From positions 2,152,258 to 2,216,257 of the forward strand of contig CP133960.1 of NCBI GenBank assembly GCA_036251875.1: 64,000 nucleotides of DNA, written 5' to 3'. Positions 54,056 through 64,000 of this stretch are shown here, piece by piece. The DNA is from Orbaceae bacterium lpD02 (GTDB taxonomy: Bacteria; Pseudomonadota; Gammaproteobacteria; Enterobacterales; Orbaceae). A program made the position numbers and the translations under genes. Numbering within the stretch: the stretch's first letter is position 1; every line of letters starts with the position of its first letter. The notes under the pieces were generated by a model. That model did no database searches. It saw only the letters and a program-made list of their open reading frames with translations, and was not told the origin of the DNA.

Positions 54056-55342
54056 TTAATTCATATTGATAGTTGTTCTAACCGAACGATATACTTTATT
54101 TGCTCTTGCTAACCTGAATGTTTTGAATGGACCAAATAATGCGATTTGATGCAAGCGGTATAGCATTCTATAAATACAAGAAGCTATCCAGCCCTTGACA
54201 CCCATCTGATTTTTACCAATAGTTTTGATTACGCCTTGGGCAGTATTGGCCAGTGAAATAATTGTTCCTTTATTATTGTATTGGAAATGTTTTAAGGTCT
54301 CATTATTTATGATAGATACAATATTTACCGCGCAAATACTCGCCATCTGATGAGCTGCTTGTGCTGTAGCTGGCGTAAATCCACCTTCAGCTTTTGCACA
54401 ACAGGTGCAATCACCAATAGCAAAAATGCTGTCATCACGCGTTGTTTGTAATGTTGGTTTAACAATAAGTTGATTTACACGATTAGTTTCCAAACCGGCT
54501 AGGTCTTTTAGAAAATCGGCAGCTTTTACTCCTGCTGTCCACATCATAATATCAGCAGGTATTGGTGCCTCATCCTCTGGGTAAAAATGGTTATTATCTG
54601 CTTTAACGATCTTCGTTTTTGTTAAGACTATCGCACCAAGCTCTTCTAGCTTTGTTTGAATATTCTTGCTCACATTTTCAGGCAGAGCAGGTAAAATTCG
54701 ATCAGTAGCTTCTATAAGTGTAATATTTAATAGTGATGGCTCTAATTTTTCAAATCCATACTGACCTAATGTTTTAATCATCCTAAATAATTCAGTCGTT
54801 AACTCAACGCCAGTTGCTCCTGCTCCAACGATGGCAATATTAAGTTTTTCATTTTTTTCAATTCCAGATGAGAAACGAAAAAAAGTTGACAGTATTGATT
54901 TTCTAAAACGCTTGGCTGACTCTTGGTCATCGAGAAATGTACAGTATTCTTTCACTCCTGGTGTACCAAAGTCATTTGAAGTACTACCAATTGCAATTAC
55001 CAATAGATCATAACTAAGGCTGGTTTTAGGGAAGATAACTTGATTTTCATGATCGATTACATCATTAAGTTCAATAACTTTATTATCGCGGTCAATATTA
55101 ATTAATTGTCCTTGCTTAAAGATAAAAGAGTTATTTTGCGCTTGGGAAAAGTAACTGACATGATCTAGTTCATCATTTAATGTTCCTGTTGCGATCTCGT
55201 GTAATAATGGTTTCCAGAGATGGTTTGTATTTTTATCGATTAATGTTATTTCAGCCTTACCTAATTTACCTAGTTTTTTTCCTAACAGGGTTGCAAGTTC
55301 TAAGCCTCCAGCCCCTCCGCCAACAATAATAATTTTTTTCAT
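54056..55342 (-). CDS. ndh: Type II NADH dehydrogenase
   Basis: The 428-residue flavoprotein has an N-terminal FAD dinucleotide fold (GGGAGG at 8-13), a second fold for NADH (IVGAGATGVELTTEL, near residue 170) and the FAD-contacting IFAIGDCTCC. A C-terminal amphipathic region binds the membrane. It oxidises NADH and reduces quinone without pumping protons. Length close to E. coli Ndh (434). Monocistronic, convergent with nusG. Confidence 0.94.
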   Translation of the reverse strand: MKKIIIVGGGAGGLELATLLGKKLGKLGKAEITLIDKNTNHLWKPLLHEIATGTLNDELDHVSYFSQAQNNSFIFKQGQLINIDRDNKVIELNDVIDHENQVIFPKTSLSYDLLVIAIGSTSNDFGTPGVKEYCTFLDDQESAKRFRKSILSTFFRFSSGIEKNEKLNIAIVGAGATGVELTTELFRMIKTLGQYGFEKLEPSLLNITLIEATDRILPALPENVSKNIQTKLEELGAIVLTKTKIVKADNNHFYPEDEAPIPADIMMWTAGVKAADFLKDLAGLETNRVNQLIVKPTLQTTRDDSIFAIGDCTCCAKAEGGFTPATAQAAHQMASICAVNIVSIINNETLKHFQYNNKGTIISLANTAQGVIKTIGKNQMGVKGWIASCIYRMLYRLHQIALFGPFKTFRLARANKVYRSVRTTINMN

Positions 55343-55591
55343 ATTTTACACCCCAAGATGATAATTATAAGTATCATACTAAATAAGTGATTTTTTATCT
55401 AATTGATTTATATTTGTCGGTTTAATTTAAAACTACTGTTAACGGTGAAATAACGCACAATTAGTATAGTAATTTAATTATTATTTATATAAGATGCAGC
55501 ACAATTTTAGTGGTATAATCGATAGCATCATTCATCCGTTTGATCGAAGTATTATCCTTGCCTAGTTTGATTCAAGTCTCGTTAATTTATT

Positions 55592-56563
55592 ATGAATAAA
55601 AAAATATTTTTTGTTATCTTGCTTATTGTTATTACTATTTCAATGACAATTTTAATTCGTTCCCATAACAGCCCGCTAGTATTACAAGGTGAGGTTGATG
55701 CTCCTAGTGTTCGAGTTTCATCTAAAGCAAAGGGGACGGTGACGGTTATTGATGTTAACCGTGGTGATAGTATTAAGGCAGGGGATCTACTAATTACTTT
55801 AGATAGCCCTGAGTTGTTAGCTCAGGTTAAAGCTGCAGAGGCATCAAGAGATCAAGCTAAAGCTCAACTTGAACAATCTGAACATGGAACCAGAGAAGAA
55901 AGCATCCGTTATTATGAAGCATTACTTGCTCAGGCAAAAGTAACCTATGAGAATGCATTAAAGGAATATGATAGGAATAAGACGATTTCAGCTAAGGGTT
56001 ACATCTCTCAATCTGTTTTAGATAGCGCTTTAAAATCTAGAGATGCAGCCTATCAACAAGTGCAGTCTGCTCAGGCGACTTTAGATCAAGCCCTACATGG
56101 TGACCGTGTTGAGCAACGAAAAATTTATGAAGCGCAACTACAGCAAGCAACCGAGAGCCTAAAACAACTAACCATTCAATATGATGATTTGCTTGTTAAA
56201 TCACCTGTTGATGGTGAGGTTGGCTCTATCCCCGCCGAAGTCGGTGAAATATTTAATGCAACCAGTCCATTAGTTACCGTTATTCGACAATCTCAAGCCT
56301 ATTTCGTTTTTAATGTTCGTGAGAATATTTTGGTGAATATTCATAAAAACGACCATTTTTTACTAGAGGTTCCAGCATTAGGGGATAAGAAAATTGAAGC
56401 AGAAGTTCGCTATATCGCCCCGATGGGAGACTATTCGACAAAAAGGGCAACAAGGGCGACAGGGGATTTTGATTTAAGAACATTCGAAATTAGACTTTAT
56501 CCTATAGAGCCAGTTAAGGATCTTCGTGCTGGTATGAGTGTTTTATGGAAGTTAGAACAATAA
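55592..56563 (+). CDS. HlyD/EmrA-type periplasmic adaptor protein
   Basis: The 323-residue membrane-fusion protein has one N-terminal anchor (about residues 4-22), a biotinyl-lipoyl half (VRVSSKAKGTVTVIDVNRGDSI), a long helical hairpin (about 75-190, rich in Gln/Ala) and the second half (VKSPVDGEVGSIPAEVGEI). It resembles YbhG/YhiI, which work with ABC-2 permeases. Its 3' end overlaps the first permease gene by 19 bases, so the three genes form one operon. Confidence 0.88.
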   Translation: MNKKIFFVILLIVITISMTILIRSHNSPLVLQGEVDAPSVRVSSKAKGTVTVIDVNRGDSIKAGDLLITLDSPELLAQVKAAEASRDQAKAQLEQSEHGTREESIRYYEALLAQAKVTYENALKEYDRNKTISAKGYISQSVLDSALKSRDAAYQQVQSAQATLDQALHGDRVEQRKIYEAQLQQATESLKQLTIQYDDLLVKSPVDGEVGSIPAEVGEIFNATSPLVTVIRQSQAYFVFNVRENILVNIHKNDHFLLEVPALGDKKIEAEVRYIAPMGDYSTKRATRATGDFDLRTFEIRLYPIEPVKDLRAGMSVLWKLEQ

Positions 56564-57693
56564 TTATTTATTTTTTTCAACGCTTTAAGGCGGCATTTAA
56601 TAATGAAATGCCCTATATTTTTAAGCGCTTTACTTTCCATTGGTTGTTATGGGTGATGCCATTAATGGTTTTCATCTTGATCAGTAATATTTTCTCTAGC
56701 GGTGTATTATATGACTTACCTGTTGGCTATATCGACCAAGATAAAAGTATTTTATCACGCGAAATAATCAGAGATCTTGATGCAGGAGCTCATGCTCAGT
56801 TAATTGATTATGGTGACTCATTAAATGATGCTGAAAGAAGCTTAGCTCAAGCTAAGATTTATGCATTATTATACATTCCAGCAGGTTTTGAAGCCGATGT
56901 ATTATCTGGTAAGCAGCCAACCCCGATTCTATATTATAATGCTTTATATTACAGTGCTGGGTTATATTCAGTTATGGACTACTCGGGCCTTATAGCTGAG
57001 CTTAATAGTCAGTATAGAGGTGTTTTGATAGCTAAAATGGGGTTATCAGCACCTAAATTAGTTAATGCAACGTTCAGTTATGATGGGTTGTTTAATGCTA
57101 GTGGTAACTCTCTCTATTTTCAGCAATTTTCTGCTACAGTTCATTTGTTACAGCTATTTGTTGTTACTATGACTATTCATATTTTAGGCAAGTTGCCCAG
57201 ACGAACTCGACCGAATTATCCATTTATACTGGGAAAATTGGCTCCATATACTTTGTGGTACACAATGCTGCTAATTTTTGAAATTGGATTGCTTGTCTCT
57301 TTCTCACAAGCCCATGTTTCTGGTAGCCCTTTTGCGATGCTAGCTGTTTGTTTTTTTTACGTCATTGCAGCACAAAGCTTCGGTATACTGCTATTTAGCT
57401 ATACTCGCTCAACTATTGATGCTTATTCCTATATTGGCTTATTAGTTGGTCTTGCATTAACTTATTCTGGTGTTGTTGTGCCTGAGTTATCAATGCCCGA
57501 AATAGCAAGAGCTATTTCATCTATCGAGCCGCTGACCTATGCGTTAAATACTCTTTTTGATCTATTTATAAGACAGGCAACCATTTTATCTGTTGTTAAA
57601 GCTTGCTTAATTTTAATGATTTATCCAATCATTATTACCTTACTTGTTAGGAAGCGCTTAGTTAAGCGTTTACATAGAGAGGAAGCGAAATAA
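56545..57693 (+). CDS. ABC-2 type permease, first subunit
   Basis: The 382-residue protein has one N-terminal membrane segment (about 30-50), a large extracytoplasmic domain starting with DLPVGYIDQDKSILSREIIRDLDA, and about five C-terminal segments, the layout of YhhJ/YbhS/YbhR exporters. It overlaps the adaptor gene upstream, and its stop shares one base with the next start. No ATP-binding gene is in the operon. Confidence 0.85.
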   Translation: MEVRTIIIYFFQRFKAAFNNEMPYIFKRFTFHWLLWVMPLMVFILISNIFSSGVLYDLPVGYIDQDKSILSREIIRDLDAGAHAQLIDYGDSLNDAERSLAQAKIYALLYIPAGFEADVLSGKQPTPILYYNALYYSAGLYSVMDYSGLIAELNSQYRGVLIAKMGLSAPKLVNATFSYDGLFNASGNSLYFQQFSATVHLLQLFVVTMTIHILGKLPRRTRPNYPFILGKLAPYTLWYTMLLIFEIGLLVSFSQAHVSGSPFAMLAVCFFYVIAAQSFGILLFSYTRSTIDAYSYIGLLVGLALTYSGVVVPELSMPEIARAISSIEPLTYALNTLFDLFIRQATILSVVKACLILMIYPIIITLLVRKRLVKRLHREEAK

Positions 57694-58853
57694 TGTTTAA
57701 AATGTACTGGTCTGCATTTATTAGTATTACATTACGTTTTTTAGCTATACCTAAATGGTTATTATTGCTCGTATCAGTAGGTTTGATGAGCTTAGTTTAC
57801 ATTAATGGCAGTGTAACTGACTTACCTATCGCCATTGTTGATCTTGACCATACTACATCAAGTCGAGAATTAGTTCGAGAATTTGCTACAAGTTCAAAAG
57901 TAAGTATTATTACTTATGAAAATTCTTTAGATGCTTATGATGATATAAATGCTCGTAAATTGTTTGCTGTTATTACAATCCCACGTAATTATGAAAAAAA
58001 CTTATTTAATGGTGAGAGTGCTATTATTTCAGCTTATGGAGATGCTTCAAGCCGATTAGCTAATGGGCAAATTCAGCAGGATCTAAAAGCGATTTATCAG
58101 CAAACCCTAACAAATTATAACAGTGCTATTATGCGCAATAGCGGCTTTACCCCTGTACAAATTGACGTAGTGCTTGCACCCATAAAAAGCCAAATGGACC
58201 CTCTATTTAACCCTGGTATTAGTTTTGCTGCAATAACTTTTCCGGGTTTATTAGTGATGTTATTACAGCATTCATTACTAATTTCTTCAACTCGAACGCA
58301 TATAGCATTAAATTCTCTACCACAAGGTAAACCGCCTAGAATTATATTTATTGGAAGCCTTTCCGCATTATTACCGATTTGGCTATTTCTATCGATTGTA
58401 TTATTTGGATTGTGGCCATGGGTTCTTGGCTATAGACAGCTCGCATCCTTGTCGCAAATTTTATTAATGACATTGCCCTTTTTGTTCGCGGTACTGGGAT
58501 TTGCTAAATTATTAACAGAGTGTTTAAGGAGTGTTGAAATGATTTATTTAACGCTTGCTTTTCTTACTACGCCCGTTTTCTATTTATCCGGCACTGTTTG
58601 GCCGCTATATGCTATGCCTTATTGGGTTCAATGTATTTCAAAATTATTACCTTCTACTTGGGCGACTAACATGATTGCAGGCGTAAACCAAATGGGGTTA
58701 AATATATCGGATAATATTTTTAATTTATTTATGTTAGTTATCTTAGGTATATTCTATTTTACAATAGGTGTATTTATTTCCGCATTAAGAGAAGGGCGCA
58801 TACGTCAGCTACTTCGGTATAAGCATCAATTAAAACGAAAATTAACCCGATGA
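57693..58853 (+). CDS. ABC-2 type permease, second subunit
   Basis: The 386-residue protein shares the architecture and the opening motif (DLPIAIVDLDHTTSSRELVREFA) of its neighbour, so the two are paralogues that probably form a heterodimer. TAATG overlap with the upstream gene at 57691-57695. As for its partner, the energising ATPase is missing locally. Substrate unknown; relatives move drugs, fatty acids or sodium/lithium. Confidence 0.85.
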   Translation: MFKMYWSAFISITLRFLAIPKWLLLLVSVGLMSLVYINGSVTDLPIAIVDLDHTTSSRELVREFATSSKVSIITYENSLDAYDDINARKLFAVITIPRNYEKNLFNGESAIISAYGDASSRLANGQIQQDLKAIYQQTLTNYNSAIMRNSGFTPVQIDVVLAPIKSQMDPLFNPGISFAAITFPGLLVMLLQHSLLISSTRTHIALNSLPQGKPPRIIFIGSLSALLPIWLFLSIVLFGLWPWVLGYRQLASLSQILLMTLPFLFAVLGFAKLLTECLRSVEMIYLTLAFLTTPVFYLSGTVWPLYAMPYWVQCISKLLPSTWATNMIAGVNQMGLNISDNIFNLFMLVILGIFYFTIGVFISALREGRIRQLLRYKHQLKRKLTR

Positions 58854-59020
58854 AAATTGCTATTGGTATTTTAGAATATTCATCGTAAGCTCTATTATTT
58901 TTTATCATAAAATAATTTGAACTAGCTCATATTTAGTCAACAATTATCGAGTTAACTTTGCTATATTGGTAGGTTTGACGTTATACTAATTAGGTTGATA
59001 CTAAATTTGTGGGGCATTAT

Positions 59021-59509
59021 ATGAACTTTGATACATCCTTGCTTTGTGATTTTTATCCTGAAGATGTAAATGTTGTTGAGCCTATTTTCACTAATTTTGG
59101 TGGAGTGTCGATTTTTTCTGGTCAGGTTATAACTGTCAAGTGTTTTGAAGATAATGGTCTTTTATATGAAGTGCTACAAAACGATGGCACGGGTAAGGTG
59201 CTTGTAGTTGACGGTGGAGGTTCCACGCGAAGGGCATTACTTGATAGCGAGTTGGTTGATATTGCTATTCAAAATGGTTGGCAAGGTATCATTATCTACG
59301 GGGCAGTAAGACAAGTAGACTACCTTGCAGATGCTGAAATAGGCATTCAGGCTATTGCCGCAATACCCGCTGGAGCGGAAGATCAAGGTATCGGTGAGAC
59401 TGATATTAAGGTTAATTTTGCAGGCGTTACGTTCTTTTCTGGTGATTTTATTTATGCTGATAATACTGGCATTATCTTATCTGAGATCGCATTAGAGTAT
59501 AATATGTAG
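59021..59509 (+). CDS. rraA: Ribonuclease E activity regulator RraA
   Basis: The 162-residue protein starts at ATG 59021 ([20 protein letters not shown]); GTG at 59009 would add four residues. It follows E. coli RraA (161) along its whole length, including [16 protein letters not shown] and [20 protein letters not shown]. RraA binds the RNase E scaffold region and dampens RNA decay. Single gene. Confidence 0.95.
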   Translation: MNFDTSLLCDFYPEDVNVVEPIFTNFGGVSIFSGQVITVKCFEDNGLLYEVLQNDGTGKVLVVDGGGSTRRALLDSELVDIAIQNGWQGIIIYGAVRQVDYLADAEIGIQAIAAIPAGAEDQGIGETDIKVNFAGVTFFSGDFIYADNTGIILSEIALEYNM

Positions 59510-59515
59510 CAATAC

Positions 59516-59552
59516 GTATGAAATAAAATCAGTCTAGGATTTTATTTCATAC
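59516..59552. terminator. Bidirectional terminator between rraA and azoR
   Basis: Perfect 15-bp stem (59516-59530 with 59538-59552), A/T-rich lower part, loop AGTCTAG, between convergent genes. Confidence 0.8.
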
Positions 59553-59563
59553 CTTTCGATTAT

Positions 59564-60169
59564 TTATAATAACGAAATTTCATACTTAGCTTGCGCAATA
59601 GCCTTGTCTTTTAGTTCTTCGCTAATATTCGTTCCTTCTGCCCGGATGTACTTTATATTGGTAATTCCAATTAGACCAAATATAGCTTTAAGGTAAGGTT
59701 CTTGGTGATCGAGAACATCAAGAGGGGGAGTGCTATAAATCCCTCCGCGACTAGAGACGATGATGACTGGTTTATCATCAACTAGGCCTTTCGGTCCCTG
59801 TTCTGTATAGCTAAATGTCAAACCCGCTTGACAGATTTGATCGATCCATGTTTTTAAGCCACTACTAATACTTAAATTATGCATAGGTGAGCCTATAATC
59901 ACAAGATCAGCTGATTTTAGCTGTTCAATTGAAGTCAAAATTTCATCATAGTTATTTTTCTGTTTATCTGTTAGCTTAGAGATATCGTGAGTTCTTATTG
60001 CCGTTAAGACATCGAGTGTCAAGTGAGCGGGCGGATTAATACCAAGCTCTCTTTCTATAACAGAAACATCCTTATTATTAGCTTTAAGATGATCAATTAA
60101 TTCATTGATCAATAAATTTGAGGTAGAAAAATCATTTAGAATACTTGATTTGAGACAAAGAATTTTCAT
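59564..60169 (-). CDS. azoR: FMN-dependent NADH:quinone oxidoreductase / azoreductase
   Basis: The 201-residue flavodoxin-like protein has GSPMHNLSISSGLKTWIDQI near residues 93-112 (FMN-binding, catalytic block) and VIIVSSRGGIYS. Same length as E. coli AzoR (201). It reduces quinones and azo compounds with NADH. Single gene on the minus strand; the 240 bases upstream lead into the IS1182-like copy 2. Confidence 0.92.
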   Translation of the reverse strand: MKILCLKSSILNDFSTSNLLINELIDHLKANNKDVSVIERELGINPPAHLTLDVLTAIRTHDISKLTDKQKNNYDEILTSIEQLKSADLVIIGSPMHNLSISSGLKTWIDQICQAGLTFSYTEQGPKGLVDDKPVIIVSSRGGIYSTPPLDVLDHQEPYLKAIFGLIGITNIKYIRAEGTNISEELKDKAIAQAKYEISLL

Positions 60170-60391
60170 TACACTATCCTTTTTGGCTATTAAAATGATA
60201 CAGGTATTAGCATATTATACATAATAGTTGACTAATTTTGTAGGTTATTAGTCGAATTATTTTAACTCATCTATTGGAGCAGGCTGCTTTGGTATATATA
60301 TGAGAGATTGATTAGATAGTAAATAAATTCTGATACAAGAAGGGCTAAGCTTTTTACTGATAGCTAAATTAGCTAATATTATGATAATAAA

Positions 60392-60411
60392 AAAGGCCGC
60401 ATGCGGCCTTT
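60392..60411. repeat. Outer copy of the duplicated tuf terminator palindrome
   Basis: AAAGGCCGCATGCGGCCTTT, a perfect 20-base palindrome, directly before IS1182-like copy 2. It keeps the A-run that is the U-tract of the tufA terminator. The identical sequence is at 61952-61971. Confidence 0.92.
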
Positions 60412-60458
60412 CAGATTGTTGACAAACCTCGATATTATTCGGGGTTTATTTTTTTATT

Positions 60459-61229
60459 TTAGCCATAAATACGATTTTTAATTGAAATTTTATTAAATCC
60501 ATTCAAAAGTGACCTAAAATAGAGCAATAAAAATAGCTTTAGCGCTATTTTCTTTATATTTTGTGCTGTTGCGGCTAACAAACACTGCATTTGAACCTTA
60601 GCAAGCCCTCTAAATCTCGCATAACGATGTCCATGATGTTGTTTGGCGTCAGCAAAACTTCGCTCGACGGTCTCTTTTCGTCTCGCATAAACTTTTTTAC
60701 CCCATTTACTTAGACGAATATCATTCGCTTTTTCTTTATCGGCTTCCCAGATATGGCGAGTAATGATTTTCAGACTATTTTTACTTTGTGTACACTGTGA
60801 TAATAACGGACACTGCTTGCAAACACCTGCTTTAGAATGATAATGACGGTAACCTTCTCGACTTGTCGTTTTATAAATCAGTGATTGCCCATTGGGGCAG
60901 GTATAGGTATCGCGTTGACTATCATAAATAAACTGCCGTTTTCGTATGGCATTCGCACCGTGATTCGGCCTGCGATAACCGATTACGGGATATATCTGCT
61001 CAGCTAACAATAAATGGCAAATAGGGGCGGTAAAATACCCCGCATCAAGACCCACACCAACAGGCGCAAAGTTAAACCGAGTGACCTGCCGTTTGAGCCG
61101 AGCAAGATAAGGTTGAGAATCATGAACATTTCCCGCCGTAACATGCGTATCGGTAATTAGATTATGTTTACCATCAACCGTTCGGTGGTCAAGATAAAAG
61201 AACCCTTTAGGTTTGCCTTCCCGATGCAT
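60459..61229 (-). CDS. IS1182-like transposase, C-terminal part (copy 2)
   Basis: Protein identical to the frame at 49102-49872: second catalytic Asp (GLDAGYFT), Cys-rich insert, and Glu in ETVERSFADAK. Read by -1 frameshift from the N-terminal part. Confidence 0.88.
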   Translation of the reverse strand: MHREGKPKGFFYLDHRTVDGKHNLITDTHVTAGNVHDSQPYLARLKRQVTRFNFAPVGVGLDAGYFTAPICHLLLAEQIYPVIGYRRPNHGANAIRKRQFIYDSQRDTYTCPNGQSLIYKTTSREGYRHYHSKAGVCKQCPLLSQCTQSKNSLKIITRHIWEADKEKANDIRLSKWGKKVYARRKETVERSFADAKQHHGHRYARFRGLAKVQMQCLLAATAQNIKKIALKLFLLLYFRSLLNGFNKISIKNRIYG

Positions 61230-61294
61230 AAAACCGCTTTCTCGGTCGGTGGTGCTGATTTTAATTGCTTTATACCGTGTTTCCGTCCTTGGCG

Positions 61295-61870
61295 CTAAGG
61301 CTTTTTTCCATGTGTAGCCCGCTCTTCCTCAATTGCTTTATTTAACTCATTAATATATTGGCTCGGCTCAATAATACGCTTTTCATTACATGCTTTTCCC
61401 TTATTGGCACTGGCTTTAAGATGCGTGCTATCCGAATATAAGATACGGCCGCTAATTAAGCCTTTCGCGATAGCTTGCTCGACAATATTATCAAAAATCT
61501 GTTGATAAATGTCACTATCATTAAATCGACGTCGACGATTTTGGCTTAGGGTTGACGCGTCAATCACTTTTTCGGTTAATCCCATCCCCAAAAACCAACG
61601 ATAAGCTAAGTTAACCTGTATTTCTTGCACCAATCGCCGCTCACTGGGAATGCCGAAAAGATAACCTAATAACATAATTTTGAATAATCTGACGGGATCT
61701 TCTGCCGGGCGTCCATTATCCTTACAATAAAGGGACGCCACTGCATCACGAATAAATTCGAAATCAATAATCTTAGCAATTTTACGGACAAGGTGGTTTT
61801 GAGGAACAAGGGCTTCGAGCGATATTTGTTCTATTTTTTCAGGGGTTGCTGGTGTCGGTTTTCTAAGCAT
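61295..61870 (-). CDS. IS1182-like transposase, N-terminal part (copy 2)
   Basis: Protein identical to the frame at 49938-50513: DUF772-like domain and first catalytic Asp. Ends two codons after the slippery heptamer at 61301-61307. Confidence 0.88.
   Translation of the reverse strand: MLRKPTPATPEKIEQISLEALVPQNHLVRKIAKIIDFEFIRDAVASLYCKDNGRPAEDPVRLFKIMLLGYLFGIPSERRLVQEIQVNLAYRWFLGMGLTEKVIDASTLSQNRRRRFNDSDIYQQIFDNIVEQAIAKGLISGRILYSDSTHLKASANKGKACNEKRIIEPSQYINELNKAIEEERATHGKKP
61301..61307 (-). other. A AAA AAG slippery heptamer (copy 2)
   Basis: Same position and frame as in copy 1. Its preservation in both copies argues for programmed frameshifting rather than a chance deletion in one element. 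Confidence 0.75.
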
Positions 61871-61951
61871 CGGGACATACCTTTGATAGTTACACACCAC
61901 ACTATTAGATCAAAAAACTCGCTAAAAAGCGAGTTCTTTGTCAACAATCTG

Positions 61952-61971
61952 AAAGGCCGCATGCGGCCTTT
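61952..61971 (-). terminator. tufA-proximal copy of the duplicated terminator hairpin
   Basis: AAAGGCCGCATGCGGCCTTT, 26 bases after the tufA stop. On the minus strand only three U follow before the insertion sequence begins, so this copy has lost most of its U-tract. Read-through would meet the element's own inward terminator at 61910-61935. Confidence 0.8.
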
Positions 61972-61996
61972 TTATAGTGATACAAATATGGTTAGA

Positions 61997-63193
<1,197 letters not shown>

Positions 63194-63205
63194 TTATCAA
63201 AATAC

Positions 63206-63229
63206 CTTTCCTCATTTTAATGAGGAAAG
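63206..63229 (-). other. Hairpin between fusA and tufA
   Basis: A 10-bp perfect stem CTTTCCTCAT / ATGAGGAAAG (63206-63215 and 63220-63229) with a four-base loop fills the centre of the 59-base gap. It could be a processing or stability element; no U-tract follows, and tufA has its own AAGGAAC site. Confidence 0.6.
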
Positions 63230-63240
63230 AATAAAATAAA

Positions 63241-64000
63241 TTATTTAGCTTTACGTGCTTCAATAATTGCTGTTGCAATATTATTTGGTGCTTCATTGTA
63301 CTTCAAGAACTCCATTGAGTATGAAGCACGACCTTGTGTTTGTGAACGAAGGTCTGTTGCATAACCAAACATTTCAGAAAGTGGAACTTGAGCTTTAACT
63401 GTTTTACCAGTAGCCGTATCTTCCATTCCTTCGATCATACCGCGACGACGGTTTAAATCACCAATAACATCGCCCATATAATCTTCAGGAGTTTCAATTT
63501 CTACTTTCATAATCGGTTCTAAAAGAGCTGGTTTAGCTTTCATGAAGCCTTCTTTAAAGGCCATTGAACCAGCGATTTTAAATGCCATTTCTGATGAGTC
63601 AACATCATGGAAAGAACCATCAAAGATAGTAACTTCAACATCAACAATCGGGTAGCCAGCAAGAACACCATTTTTCATCTGCTCTTGGCAACCTTTGTCA
63701 ACTGCAGGGATATATTCCTTAGGAACAACACCACCAACAATTTCATTATTGAATTTGTAGCCTTCGCCACCAGCAGCTAATGGTTTGATTTTTAACCATA
63801 CATGACCATATTGACCACGACCACCTGACTGACGAACAAATTTACCTTCTTGTTCAACCTCATTACGAATTGTTTCACGGTACGCAACTTGAGGTTTACC
63901 TACGTTTGCTTCCACTTTAAACTCACGTCTCATACGGTCAACGATGATTTCTAAGTGTAGCTCACCCATTCCCGAAATAATGGTTTGACCTGATTCTTCA
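63241..64000 (-). CDS. fusA: Elongation factor G, C-terminal part (5' end outside window)
   Basis: The minus frame is open to the window edge, so the ATG at 63969 ([20 protein letters not shown]) is internal. The 252 visible residues are domains III (end), IV and V of [16 protein letters not shown] opens domain IV, and [29 protein letters not shown] is the domain V core. It ends [12 protein letters not shown] drives translocation. Third gene of the str operon. Confidence 0.97.
   Translation of the reverse strand, partial: EESGQTIISGMGELHLEIIVDRMRREFKVEANVGKPQVAYRETIRNEVEQEGKFVRQSGGRGQYGHVWLKIKPLAAGGEGYKFNNEIVGGVVPKEYIPAVDKGCQEQMKNGVLAGYPIVDVEVTIFDGSFHDVDSSEMAFKIAGSMAFKEGFMKAKPALLEPIMKVEIETPEDYMGDVIGDLNRRRGMIEGMEDTATGKTVKAQVPLSEMFGYATDLRSQTQGRASYSMEFLKYNEAPNNIATAIIEARKAK

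Larger units (their letters stand above)
60412..61951 (-). mobile_element. IS1182-like insertion sequence, copy 2, 1540 bp
   Basis: Same element as 49055-50594, same orientation, with the 15-bp ends at 60412-60426 and 61937-61951 and inward-facing end hairpins at 60424-60455 and 61910-61935. It is flanked on both sides by the entire 20-base palindrome of the tuf terminator. One synonymous base separates the two copies, so the spread is recent. Confidence 0.93.

Overview
The window is AT-rich, densely coded gammaproteobacterial chromosome. The evidence is a complete alpha ribosomal-protein operon with an S4-type leader, a thrU-tyrU-glyT-thrT-tufB-like tRNA/tuf operon, and typical gammaproteobacterial genes (slyX, slyD, rapZ, lptCAB-rpoN, rraA, tcdA, rdgC, envC, plsB, ubiI, codBA). 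Protein similarity to Escherichia coli is high, but base composition, compact operons and gene order differ. An insect-gut Orbaceae-like genome (Gilliamella or Frischella relatives) would fit; this is inference, since there is no 16S gene to anchor it.

Layout. 1-3.7 kb: end of the spc operon (secY 3' end, rpmJ), then alpha operon rpsM-rpsK-rpsD-rpoA-rplQ. 3.8-10 kb: slyX, radC and slyD (minus), ubiA (plus) overlapping plsB (minus) at the stop codons, then rpmB-rpmG. 10.5-14.2 kb: gpmI, envC and a divergent polysaccharide deacetylase. 14.2-18.9 kb (minus): lptC-lptA-lptB-rpoN-rapZ, lacking the usual hpf and ptsN, then acylphosphatase. 19-22 kb: macAB. 22-29.4 kb: MHS-type transporter, LacD-like aldolase, LysR regulator, aroG, a phage-type repressor without its protease dyad, a possible small RNA, and ubiI. 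29.6-35.7 kb (minus): dnaA-dnaN-recF-gyrB. 35.9-41.6 kb (minus): ompA, rdgC, a MipA/OmpV porin, codBA. 41.8-47.5 kb (plus): glnS, tcdA, adhE.

47.6-50.6 kb is a nested insertion-sequence island. An IS1182-like element lies in what appears to be the adhE terminator, with the terminator hairpin present on both sides of it. An IS3-family (IS150-like) element then inserted in the loop of one hairpin copy. 50.9-54 kb holds the tRNA-Thr/Tyr/Gly/Thr-tufB-secE-nusG transcription unit. 54-60.2 kb: ndh, a HlyD adaptor with two ABC-2 permeases but no ATPase, rraA and azoR. 60.4-62 kb: a second, almost identical copy of the IS1182-like element, in the terminator of the second tuf gene and again flanked by two copies of the whole hairpin (20-bp perfect palindrome). 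62-64 kb (minus): tufA and the 3' part of fusA.

Most of the window is core machinery: translation, RNA polymerase alpha and sigma-54, replication initiation, LPS transport and ubiquinone synthesis. The unusual content is the pair of terminator-targeted insertions; two tuf genes lying tail to tail only 9 kb apart; a promoter-dyad-terminator unit beside the protease-dead repressor; and a degenerate tandem repeat after gyrB.
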